From Streptomyces sp. NBC_00083 (GTDB lineage: Bacteria > Actinomycetota > Actinomycetes > Streptomycetales > Streptomycetaceae): a DNA stretch of 64,000 nucleotides. The stretch spans positions 62,001 to 126,000 of the forward strand of contig NZ_JAPELY010000001.1 in NCBI RefSeq assembly GCF_026343295.1. The letters are read 5' to 3'. Position numbers and translations under genes: made by a program. Below the pieces are notes generated by a model that saw nothing but the letters and a program-made list of their open reading frames with translations, was not told the origin of the DNA and did no database searches. The stretch's first letter is position 1. Each line of letters starts with the position of its first letter. Shown piece after piece: positions 9,970 through 19,142 of the stretch.

Positions 9970-10947
9970 ATGCGTTCGCTTCTGAGAGTGTGCGGGACGG
10001 CCGGCCTCGTCCTGCTGTGTGCGGCGGGTCCGGCCCTGGCCGACGACGGCGGCTTCACCATCAAGGATCCCCGGATCAAGGAGTCCAGCGGGCTCGCCGC
10101 GAGCCGCGCCCACCCGGGCATCTACTGGACGCACAACGACAGCGGCGACGGGCCGTACGTCTACGCCGTCGACGCGAAGACCGGGCAGACCGTCGCGCGG
10201 ATCACCATGGCGGGCGTGGGCAGGCCGCGTGATGTGGAGGCGATCTCGATCGGGCCCGACGGCGACCTCTATGTCGGCGACATCGGCGACAACCTGGACG
10301 GCTCCTGGAACCACGTCTGGATCTACCGCTTCCCCGAACCCGCCGAACTGCGGGACCAGACGGTCAAGGCGACGCAGTACGACGTCCGGTACGCCGACGG
10401 GCCGCGCAACGCGGAGGCGCTGATGGTCCACCCCAGGACGGGACGGGTCTACATCGCCTCCAAACGCGAGAGCGGCGGCGGCCTCTACGAGGGCCCCGCC
10501 ACCCTGTCGTCCTCCGGTACCAACGTCTTCCACCGGGTCGGCGAGGTGCCGTGGGTGACCGACGGCGCGTTCTCGCCGGACGGTACGAAACTGGCGCTGC
10601 GGGGCTACTTCGCGCTGGCCGAATACGCCTGGAAGGGCGGTGCGGGCGACCCGCTCGGCGACTGGCACGCGGTGCCCGGCACGCCGGTGCAGGGGCAGTC
10701 GGAATCGGTGACCTACACCCCGGACGGCTCGGCCCTGATGGTCGGCTCCGAGGGCGCGGAGAGCGGCGTGGTCCGCGTCCCCCTCAAGGAGGACGGCGCC
10801 AAGTCGGGCGCGGGGGGCGGGAGTTCCACCGGATCGGGTGATGGCGCGCAGAAGGGGAACTTCATGGTCGGCGCGATGGTTCTGGCGCTCGCCACCGCGC
10901 TGGCGCTGGGTGCGAAGCGCGTGCTGCGGCGGCCGAGGAACGGCTGA
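9970..10947 (+). CDS. Exported beta-propeller-like protein with C-terminal membrane anchor
   Basis: 325 residues. The N-terminal signal peptide is MRSLLRVCGTAGLVLLCAAG with likely cleavage after ALA. The body has repeated blade-like segments (YVYAVDAKTGQTVARI, DGDLYVGDIGDN, GRVYIASKRESGG, DGAFSPDGTKLALRG), suggesting a beta-propeller of the esterase-like-phytase/SdiA-regulated type. A Ser/Gly linker follows, then a hydrophobic helix (GAMVLALATALALGA) and a basic tail, predicting a protein tethered outside the membrane. There is no LPxTG-type motif. AGGGAG precedes the ATG. Function is unknown; it stands alone between the SGNH gene and a terminator. Confidence 0.82.
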   Translation: MRSLLRVCGTAGLVLLCAAGPALADDGGFTIKDPRIKESSGLAASRAHPGIYWTHNDSGDGPYVYAVDAKTGQTVARITMAGVGRPRDVEAISIGPDGDLYVGDIGDNLDGSWNHVWIYRFPEPAELRDQTVKATQYDVRYADGPRNAEALMVHPRTGRVYIASKRESGGGLYEGPATLSSSGTNVFHRVGEVPWVTDGAFSPDGTKLALRGYFALAEYAWKGGAGDPLGDWHAVPGTPVQGQSESVTYTPDGSALMVGSEGAESGVVRVPLKEDGAKSGAGGGSSTGSGDGAQKGNFMVGAMVLALATALALGAKRVLRRPRNG

Positions 10948-10966
10948 GGGGCGCCGGGGCGGGGGC

Positions 10967-10996
10967 GGGGGCCCGCGGTGTGCGCCGCGGGCCCCC
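10967..10996. terminator. Bidirectional intrinsic terminator candidate
   Basis: Perfect 12-bp arms (10967-10978 and 10985-10996, GGGGGCCCGCGG and its complement) flank a 6-base loop. They lie between two convergent genes, 19 bases after the propeller gene stop. There is no T-tract, as is usual in Streptomyces. Confidence 0.7.
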
Positions 10997-11051
10997 GGTC
11001 GTGCGGCGGCGCCGGCCCGCTCGTGCGGCGGGCGCCGGCCGGGTCGGGCGG

Positions 11052-11711
11052 TCAGCGTTGGCCGCCCGGACACTCCTTCCACGCCAGGTGGTAGATGGTC
11101 TGGATGTCGCCGTCGGTGGAGTCCATGGCGATGAAGCTGTTGGCGTGCGGGTCCGAGGTGCCCGCGCTGGCGCGCAGCTCGGTGTTGATGTTGAAGTTGC
11201 GCTGGACGCCGCAGGGGGCCCACACCAACTGGCCCCAGTCGGTGGTGTCGTTGGCCTGCCAGTCGTCGTCGTAGGGGCCGGAGAAGGGGTGCGTTCTGCT
11301 CGCCGTGTCCGACGAGCCCTGGAAGTAGTACGAGGCCTTCTGGGTGGCGCTCGCCCCGCTCTCCAGGTGGGCGTAGCCGCGGTAGTCGGCGCTCGCCACG
11401 GCGTAGGTGAAGCCGGAGGGGACGTGCACGATCAGGTTGAGCTGGCAGTTCTTGCGGAAGTCGGTCGGCTTGGCGCCGGCGCCGACCTGGGCCAGGTACT
11501 GGCTGTAGGTGACGGTGAAGGCGGTGTTGTCGGGCGACACGGCGACCGCGGCGGTGCCGATGGGGCAGCCGGAGCCGTTGACGGTCGCGATCTCGATGAC
11601 GATCTTGTCGGGCGGGGCGGTGATGCCGGTCGCGGCGGGCGCGGCCTGTGTGAAGAGCGACGAGGCGAGGAACGCCGCGGTGGCGGCGCCTGCGAGAAGT
11701 GCACCGGGCAT
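11052..11711 (-). CDS. Secreted DUF4360-like protein
   Basis: 219 residues. The signal peptide MPGALLAGAATAAFLASSLF is followed by a likely cleavage site at about AAPAATG. The mature part has GSGCPIGTAAVAVSPDNTAF, YRGYAHLESGASATQKASYY and two further cysteines (RKNCQLN and WAPCGVQRN). These features fit the DUF4360 family of small secreted proteins found in fungi and actinomycetes. Its role is unknown, and the cysteines suggest disulfides outside the cell. The gene stands alone, bounded by terminator-like hairpins on both sides. Confidence 0.85.
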   Translation of the reverse strand: MPGALLAGAATAAFLASSLFTQAAPAATGITAPPDKIVIEIATVNGSGCPIGTAAVAVSPDNTAFTVTYSQYLAQVGAGAKPTDFRKNCQLNLIVHVPSGFTYAVASADYRGYAHLESGASATQKASYYFQGSSDTASRTHPFSGPYDDDWQANDTTDWGQLVWAPCGVQRNFNINTELRASAGTSDPHANSFIAMDSTDGDIQTIYHLAWKECPGGQR

Positions 11712-11940
11712 GGGGTGATGCTCCGATCGGTTGTCGGTGGCCTTGCGGAACGTGGGGAGTCCAGCCGTACGTCCATGCCGTCGCGGGCGCCGGTGCGGTG
11801 GCGCCGCGCGACTAGTTGAGACATGGACATGTCAAACGTTCGGATCGGTCCGGCCGTGCTGCGAAGCGCCGGGCCGCCTTGGATGCTAGGGACCAACTCC
11901 CTTGCGGAATAGGGCGGTTATCGGCCGCTGTGGCACGCAC

Positions 11941-11973
11941 GAGGGCCCGGCACCAGAGCGGTGCCGGGCCCTC
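11941..11973. terminator. Terminator downstream of serC
   Basis: Perfect 14-bp arms (GAGGGCCCGGCACC and its complement) around the 5-base loop AGAGC, 22 bases beyond the serC stop on the minus strand. This is one of the strongest hairpins in the window. Confidence 0.85.
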
Positions 11974-11994
11974 ACAAGGCGGGTGTGCCCCGGG

Positions 11995-13572
<1,578 letters not shown>

Positions 13573-14814
13573 TCAGGTCAGGCGGACCGGGAGGTCGTGG
13601 AGGTCGTTCTGGGTGACTATCGGCTTGTTGCGGAGCGACGTCGCCGGGACCGCCAGGGCCAGGGAGGGGAAGCGGGCGTACAGGGCCGGGAGGGCCACCC
13701 CCGCCTCCAGGCGGGACAGCGCCGCCCCGGGGCAGACGTGCGGCCCGTGCCCGAAGGAGATGTGCCGGTTCGGGGTCCGGGTGACATCGAAGTCGCCCGC
13801 CGTCGGCCCGTGCTGCCCAGCGTCCCGGCCGATCGCCCCGAACGACACGATCAGCGCCTCGCCCGCCGGCAGCACCCGCTCACCCACCGCCACATCCTCC
13901 GTCGCGAAGCGGAACAGGACGTGCGAGGTCGGCGTCGACCAGCGCAGCGTCTCCTCGATCACGTTCTCCCACGGCACCGCCCCGTCGAGGACCAGCTTGC
14001 GCTGCTCGGGATGGGTCTCCAGCGCCACCACCGCGTTCACGATGAGACTGATCGTCGTCTCGTGACCCGCCGCGATCATCAGCTGGAGCGTGTTGGTGAT
14101 CTCCTCCGTCGTGAGGTGGTCGCCGCCCTCCGACGCCGCGAGCAGCGCGCTCGTCAGGTCGTCGCCCGGCGCCCGCCGCTTCGACTCGACGATCCGCGCG
14201 AACAGCTCGCCCAGGTCCGCCATCATCTGCGGCACCTCCTGCGGCGGCGTCTGCGTCGAGAAGAACTTCTCGAACAGGGCCTTCAGACGCGGATGGTCGG
14301 CCGCGTCCACCCCCATCAGTTCGCTGACCACGTTCATGGGCAGGGGATAGGCGAACTCCGCCTTGAGGTCCACCACTTCACCCGCCGGCAGCCCCGCCAG
14401 CCGGTCCAGCATCGACGTCGTCAGCGTCTCGATGCCCGCCCGCAGCCGCTCCACCCGCCGCACCGTCAGCGCCTGCGCGACCAGCGTGCGCAGCCGGCGG
14501 TGCTCCTCGCCGTCGACGGTCAGCATCGACCGCCCCGGGTTGGCGAGACCGATCAGCGGCCAGTCCATCGGTATCTCGCCGCGCTGCCAGGCGCCCCAGC
14601 TGTTGATGTCCTTCACCAGGCGGGGGTCGGTCAGCAGCGCCCGTGCCTCCGCGTGGTGCGTCACCGCGTAGCAGCCCACCCCGCCGGGAAGCACGACCCG
14701 TACCAGCGGGCCCGCCGCGCGCAGCGCCGCGCTCTCCGCGTCGAGGTCGGCGACGAACGGGTCGAGAGTGAGGGCACCGCTGTGGTCCACGGGGCACTGC
14801 GACGGACTGCTCAT
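13573..14814 (-). CDS. Cytochrome P450, CYP154-like (conservon-associated)
   Basis: 413 residues with all P450 hallmarks. The I-helix oxygen-activation motif is AAGHETT, the K-helix ExxR is in EETLRWSTP, and the haem loop is FGHGPHVCPGAALSRLE with the cysteine thiolate. The ATG overlaps the stop of the preceding P450 gene as ATGA, so it is the sixth gene of the conservon operon. In other Streptomyces, conservons pair CYP157 with CYP154 members, and this gene fits the CYP154 place. It is a soluble monooxygenase needing ferredoxin and reductase; the substrate is unknown and no ferredoxin gene is adjacent. Confidence 0.9.
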   Translation of the reverse strand: MSSPSQCPVDHSGALTLDPFVADLDAESAALRAAGPLVRVVLPGGVGCYAVTHHAEARALLTDPRLVKDINSWGAWQRGEIPMDWPLIGLANPGRSMLTVDGEEHRRLRTLVAQALTVRRVERLRAGIETLTTSMLDRLAGLPAGEVVDLKAEFAYPLPMNVVSELMGVDAADHPRLKALFEKFFSTQTPPQEVPQMMADLGELFARIVESKRRAPGDDLTSALLAASEGGDHLTTEEITNTLQLMIAAGHETTISLIVNAVVALETHPEQRKLVLDGAVPWENVIEETLRWSTPTSHVLFRFATEDVAVGERVLPAGEALIVSFGAIGRDAGQHGPTAGDFDVTRTPNRHISFGHGPHVCPGAALSRLEAGVALPALYARFPSLALAVPATSLRNKPIVTQNDLHDLPVRLT

Positions 14815-16040
14815 CTGGCTGCTCCAAGGGCGGGAGTGGGAGTGAACATGACGGGAAGCTCGGTCAGGCCGCGCAGCCACGGCGACGGCCGCCGGGCCAA
14901 CTCCCCGGCGGACACCGCGAGATCGACGTCCGGCAGCCGGTCGAGGAGCACCTCGATCCCGGTCCGGGCGATGACCTCGGCGACCTCCTGTGCGGGGAAG
15001 GGACAGCGGTGCTCGCCGTGCCCGAACGAGAAGAACGCGCTGTTGCCGCCGGTCAGCGCGCCCGCGTCGGTGCGCACCTGCGGGTCGCCGTTGGCCGCCG
15101 CGAGCCCCAGCAGCAGCAGATCGCCGGCGCGGATGTGCTGGCCGCCGAGCCGGGTGTCGCGGGCGGCCCAGCGGCCCGCCACGTTCTGCGTGGGGGTGTC
15201 CTCCCACAGCACCTCGTTCATCGCCTCACCGACGCTGTGCCGCCCGCCCGCGAGCGAGGCCGCGAACCGGTCGTCGGTGAGCATCAGCCGCAGCGAGTTG
15301 CCGATCCAGTCGGCGGTGGGCTGGTGCCCGGCGGCCATCATCACCATCAGGTCCTGGCCGACCTCCTCGACGCTGAACCCGTACGGGTTGGCGAGCATCC
15401 GCGACGCCACGTCCTCGCCCGGCTCGACCTGCTTGGCGGTGAGCAGCGCGTACATCGACTCGGCGAGGTGGCGCTGGCCCTCCAGGGCGCCCTCCCGGCC
15501 GTTGATCATGTCGTTCATCGCGGTGACCAGGCCGGGCCCCTGCTCGTCGGCGAACCCGTAGAGCCGGGCCAGGACGCGGACCGGCAGGAGCATCGCGTAC
15601 TGGCCGACGATGTCGCAGCTCCCGGCGCCGCACAGCGCGTCGATGAGCTCGTCCGCGAACCGCTCGGCGTGGCTGCGCAGTTCGAACGGGTCGACCGCCT
15701 CCAGCGCCTCGGAGACCATCGCCGCCCGCTCGCGGTGGCGCTCGCCGACGGTGTAGAGGATCGACGGCTGCTTGCGCCCGATCATCGGGAGCAGCGGCCA
15801 GTCGGCGGGGATGCGGTCCCACTGGTTCCACAGGTCGGAGTCGCGCGAGAACAGCATCGGGTCGCTGGTGACCTGGTGCAGCTCGCGGTAGCCGAGCACC
15901 AGCCAGGCCGGCACGTCGCCGTCGAGGACGACGGGCGCCACGGCGCCGTGGTCGCGCCGCATGTCGCGGTAGAGCGCGTTCGGCTCGGTCTGGAAGCGGG
16001 GGCCGCTCAGCGGGACGGGGGCGGGGATCGGGCACGTCAC
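14811..16040 (-). CDS. Cytochrome P450, CYP157-like, ExxR motif not conserved
   Basis: 409 residues. The haem-binding loop FSFGHGEHRCPFPAQEVAE is intact, but two near-invariant features are altered. The K-helix segment reads MNEVLWEDTP, with Trp where the ExxR arginine belongs, and the I-helix reads AAGHQPT rather than AGx(D/E)T. Loss of ExxR is a described property of the CYP157 family of Streptomyces conservons, supporting that assignment. GTG at 16040 overlaps the cvnD stop as GTGA, so translation is coupled. By analogy with Cvn9/RarE this P450 belongs to the conservon signalling module; whether it oxidises a substrate is unclear. Confidence 0.88.
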   Translation of the reverse strand: MTCPIPAPVPLSGPRFQTEPNALYRDMRRDHGAVAPVVLDGDVPAWLVLGYRELHQVTSDPMLFSRDSDLWNQWDRIPADWPLLPMIGRKQPSILYTVGERHRERAAMVSEALEAVDPFELRSHAERFADELIDALCGAGSCDIVGQYAMLLPVRVLARLYGFADEQGPGLVTAMNDMINGREGALEGQRHLAESMYALLTAKQVEPGEDVASRMLANPYGFSVEEVGQDLMVMMAAGHQPTADWIGNSLRLMLTDDRFAASLAGGRHSVGEAMNEVLWEDTPTQNVAGRWAARDTRLGGQHIRAGDLLLLGLAAANGDPQVRTDAGALTGGNSAFFSFGHGEHRCPFPAQEVAEVIARTGIEVLLDRLPDVDLAVSAGELARRPSPWLRGLTELPVMFTPTPALGAAR

Positions 16041-16636
16041 GGTATGAGCTCCGGTGCTTGTCGCAGGCGTGCGAGATGTTCTACGAGAGTGATCAGTACG
16101 GTCTTGCTCGACTCGCGGGCGCGGGCGTCGCAGCGCAGCAGCGGCACCTCGGGCGGCAGGTCGAGCGCCTCACGGACCTGCGCCTCGGTGTGCGCGGGCC
16201 CGCCGAAGTCGTTGCACGCCACGACGAACGGCGTGCCGTGGTGCTCCAGACGGTCGATGGCGTACCAGGAGTCCGCCAGGCGCCGGGTGTCGACGAGGAC
16301 GACCGCGCCGAGCGTCCCCGCGAACAGCCGGTCCCACAGGAACCAGAACCGCTCCTGGCCGGGAGCCCCGAACAGGTACAGGACGTTGCGCGCGTCCAGG
16401 GTGATGCGGCCGAAGTCGAAGGCGACGGTGGTGGCGGACTTCGCGCCGACCCCCTTGAGGTCGTCGACCGCCTCGCCCGCCTTCGTCATGGTCTCCTCGG
16501 TGTTCAGCGGACGGATCTCGCTGACCGAGCGCACCATGGTCGTCTTTCCGACGCCGAAACCTCCGACGACGACGATTTTGAGGCCATTGTCCGCGGTCCC
16601 CGCCAGGGCGGGCCGTTCAGAGATTTCGGAGGCCAA
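16037..16636 (-). CDS. cvnD: Conservon ATP/GTP-binding protein CvnD
   Basis: 199 residues of the small Ras-like GTPase family found in Streptomyces conservons. The P-loop is VVVGGFGVGKTT, the Walker-B/G3-like segment is LYLFGAPGQERFWFLWD, and VVACNDF stands where the guanine-specificity loop (NKxD) is expected, with Cys-Asn-Asp. The gene overlaps cvnC by 20 bases and the downstream P450 by four. In Cvn9 of S. coelicolor the A-D proteins form a membrane-associated complex likened to a G-protein system; that role is inferred here from order and homology. Confidence 0.93.
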   Translation of the reverse strand: MASEISERPALAGTADNGLKIVVVGGFGVGKTTMVRSVSEIRPLNTEETMTKAGEAVDDLKGVGAKSATTVAFDFGRITLDARNVLYLFGAPGQERFWFLWDRLFAGTLGAVVLVDTRRLADSWYAIDRLEHHGTPFVVACNDFGGPAHTEAQVREALDLPPEVPLLRCDARARESSKTVLITLVEHLARLRQAPELIP

Positions 16637-16964
16637 CGAGCACCTGCTCCAGGATGTCGGGGTCGGGAAGGCGGTGGGCGGAGAGCGGATGGCGGGCGCT
16701 GATGCGGCCGGTGTCGTGCAGATCGGCGAGCAGGATGCGGACCACCGTCACGGGCAGGCCGAGCTCGGCGGCGATCTCCACGACCGCGGTCGGGAAGCGG
16801 CACATGCGCAGGATCGCCGCGTGCTCGGACTGCATGCCCGGTGCCGGTTCCGACTCGGTGACCACCAGGGTGACCAGGTCGAAGGCGTCCGAGCCGGAGC
16901 GGCTGCGGCCGCCGGTGAGCGTGTAGAGCCGGTCCGGCGAGTCGTCCCGGCCCGGCCGGCTCAT
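16617..16964 (-). CDS. cvnC: Conservon DUF742 protein CvnC
   Basis: 115 residues of the DUF742 family, a small winged-helix-like protein invariably third in conservons. Visible segments are DRLYTLTGGRSRSGS at the N-terminus, RFPTAVVEIAAELGLPVTVV and VRILLADLHDTGRI in the middle, and PDPDILEQVLVGLRNL at the end. The ATG overlaps the cvnB stop as ATGA. It is thought to bridge the roadblock protein and the GTPase. Confidence 0.92.
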   Translation of the reverse strand: MSRPGRDDSPDRLYTLTGGRSRSGSDAFDLVTLVVTESEPAPGMQSEHAAILRMCRFPTAVVEIAAELGLPVTVVRILLADLHDTGRISARHPLSAHRLPDPDILEQVLVGLRNL

Positions 16965-17362
16965 GCCCGCGGCTCGGCGCTGAGGTAGTCGCCGAGCTGC
17001 TCCACCAGCTCGGACATGTTGTGTCCGACGAGCCCCGCGTCGGCGTCCTCGGCGGCGACCACCGCGAGGTGCGCGCCCTCGCCGGCCTCGACGATGAACA
17101 GGATGCCGCCGTAGAACTCGGCCATCGCGGAGCGCACCCCGCCGGAGCCGTCGCCGAACTCCATGGACGCCCCGTGCGACAGGCTCTGGATGCCCGCGGC
17201 GATCGCGGCGAGCTGGTCGGCCTGGTCGACGGAGAGCTCCGGAGTACGGCACAGCTTGAGGCCGTCACGGGAGAGCACCAGGCCGTGGCGGGCCCCCGGG
17301 GTGCGCTGGAGCAGGTTCTCCAGAAGCCAGTTGAGCTTCTCGTCGGTCGTGGTGCCGGTCAT
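16961..17362 (-). CDS. cvnB: Conservon roadblock/LC7 protein CvnB
   Basis: 133 residues of the roadblock/LC7 (MglB-like) fold. Key segments are LNWLLENLLQRTPGARHGLV, LSRDGLKLC, DQLAAIAAGIQSLSHGAS and GGILFIVEAGEGAHLAVVA. Such proteins regulate or scaffold small GTPases, matching the CvnD partner. It is coupled by ATGA overlaps to cvnA upstream and cvnC downstream. Confidence 0.93.
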   Translation of the reverse strand: MTGTTTDEKLNWLLENLLQRTPGARHGLVLSRDGLKLCRTPELSVDQADQLAAIAAGIQSLSHGASMEFGDGSGGVRSAMAEFYGGILFIVEAGEGAHLAVVAAEDADAGLVGHNMSELVEQLGDYLSAEPRA

Positions 17363-18867
17363 TCTGTGGTGCCTTCCGGGGTGGGGGACTTCGCGCGTAC
17401 GGCCTGGCGGAAGCTGCTGAAACGGGCCGCGGCGTCCGATGCGGCGGCGGTGGCGCGGGCCGGGGCCGCCGGGGCGCCGGGACCCTCGGGGTGCGCCGCG
17501 GCCAGCGCACGGCCGCGCTTGCGTTTGGGCAGCCCGCTCTCGCCGAACTGCGGGAACTCGCCGCTGGTCTCACTGTCCGCGCCGGCTCCGCCGGGGGATC
17601 CGGGCGCCGTGGCGGCCGTCCGGGCGGCGGGGGCGGGACGGACGCCGGCCCGGTCGTCGGCCGGCTCGTGGACGGCCTCCGGCTCACCGGCCGGGGCCGG
17701 CGCCGGCGGTTCCGGTACCGGTTCCGGTACGGCGGGCTCCCGCGCGGCGGCGTCCCGCGCCCCGGGCTCCGGCGGCTTCAGGTCCTGCGGTACGTCGACG
17801 ACGGGCGCGGCCGGGGCCTGGCCCGGTACCGCGGTGACATGGGAGATCAGCTCGTGCGGCAGCAGCATCAGGGCGCCCGTGCCGCCGCGCGCGGAGGGCC
17901 GGAACGACACCGTCAGACCGTGCTTGCGGGCGAGGCGCCCGACGACCGCGAGGCCGAGCCGGGTGCCGGAGAGCCCCGCGAGGTCCGACGACTGCCCGGA
18001 CACGGCGAGTTCGGCGCGGCGCTGCTGCACCTCGCTCATGACGAGACCGCTGTCCTCGACGGTGATGATCACCCCGGCCGGCACCTCCTCCACGTACACA
18101 TGGACCTCGGCGGTGGGCGGCGAGAAGTTGGCCGCGTTGTCGAGGAGTTCGGCGAGCGCGTGCATGACGCCCTCGGCGGCGTGCCCGGCGACGGCCGCGT
18201 CGCTGGTGGAGTGGAGCCGCACGCGCTGGTAGCCGCCGATGCGGCCCATGGCGCCGCGCAGGATCGACTCCATGACGATCGGCCGCGACCAGCGGCGGCC
18301 CGAACGCGCCCCGGTCAGGACGGCGATGGAGTCCGCGAGACGGCCGGCCTGCGCGGTGCGGTGGTCGAGGTGCAGGAGGTCGCCGAGCACCTCCTCGTCC
18401 GCGTGCCGGTGCTCCATGTCGCGCAGGTCGGCGAGCATGCCGGTGGCCAGCGCCTGCATGCGGCCTGCCGCGTTGGCGGTGGCGGCGAGCGCCGCGGCAC
18501 GGGCCGACTCGGCGCGGCGCAGCTGGGCGGTGTGGGCCGCGATCAGGGCCTTGCGCTCGGCGGACTGCGCGGCGTCCAGGCGTACCGCGTCGGCGCTGCG
18601 CCGGGCGGCGTTGGCCTCCTGGGCGCTGATCTGCGCGTTGAGCGCGGTGAGCCGCTCGCGCAGCACACGGTTGCGCAGCACGGAGTACGTCGTGGTGTAC
18701 GCACCGGCGCTGAGCAGGGCCGCCGCGGCTCCGAGGCTCCAGCCGACCAGATCGCGGGAGGCGGGCGCGGCCGAGACCACCGCCGCCGTGCAGAACGCGC
18801 CGGTGACCACCGCGGTGATCAGCAGGGCCAGCGCGGAGGGGCGAATGGGAGAGGGCGACGCCGTCAT
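17359..18867 (-). CDS. cvnA: Conservon sensor histidine kinase-like protein CvnA
   Basis: 502 residues. Two N-terminal membrane helices (ALALLITAVVTGAFCTAAVV and WSLGAAAALLSAGAYTTTYS) are followed by a coiled-coil-like Ala/Glu/Arg-rich segment to about residue 145. A kinase core follows with the N box in ALAELLDNAANFSPP, a G box in IITVEDSGLVMSE and GLSGTRLGLAVVGRLARKHG. The C-terminal 150 residues are Pro/Ala-rich and probably disordered, ending in a short basic tail. It is first in the operon cvnA-B-C-D-P450-P450, the architecture of the S. coelicolor Cvn9/Cvn10 type. The signal it senses is unknown. Confidence 0.92.
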   Translation of the reverse strand: MTASPSPIRPSALALLITAVVTGAFCTAAVVSAAPASRDLVGWSLGAAAALLSAGAYTTTYSVLRNRVLRERLTALNAQISAQEANAARRSADAVRLDAAQSAERKALIAAHTAQLRRAESARAAALAATANAAGRMQALATGMLADLRDMEHRHADEEVLGDLLHLDHRTAQAGRLADSIAVLTGARSGRRWSRPIVMESILRGAMGRIGGYQRVRLHSTSDAAVAGHAAEGVMHALAELLDNAANFSPPTAEVHVYVEEVPAGVIITVEDSGLVMSEVQQRRAELAVSGQSSDLAGLSGTRLGLAVVGRLARKHGLTVSFRPSARGGTGALMLLPHELISHVTAVPGQAPAAPVVDVPQDLKPPEPGARDAAAREPAVPEPVPEPPAPAPAGEPEAVHEPADDRAGVRPAPAARTAATAPGSPGGAGADSETSGEFPQFGESGLPKRKRGRALAAAHPEGPGAPAAPARATAAASDAAARFSSFRQAVRAKSPTPEGTTE

Positions 18868-19142
18868 TGATCAATGCCTTACAGCGCTTATGGCGGGCGG
18901 GCGAGGGGGTGGTGGAGGGGCGGGCGAGGGGGACGGGTGGGGAAGGCGGTGTGTCTGTTCCACAGGGAACGAGGGGCAACTATAGGAGAGTTGGTGATCG
19001 ATTTGGATAGTTCTTGGTGAACATTCCCGCTCATTGGGACCGTTGACCAGCCGCATTCAGGTCATCCGGGTAGTTTCAGGACACTCCATTCGTGACGCTG
19101 CGTCAAGTCCGCTGTGGTGAACGCTCGGGGCATCCTGGGTCC

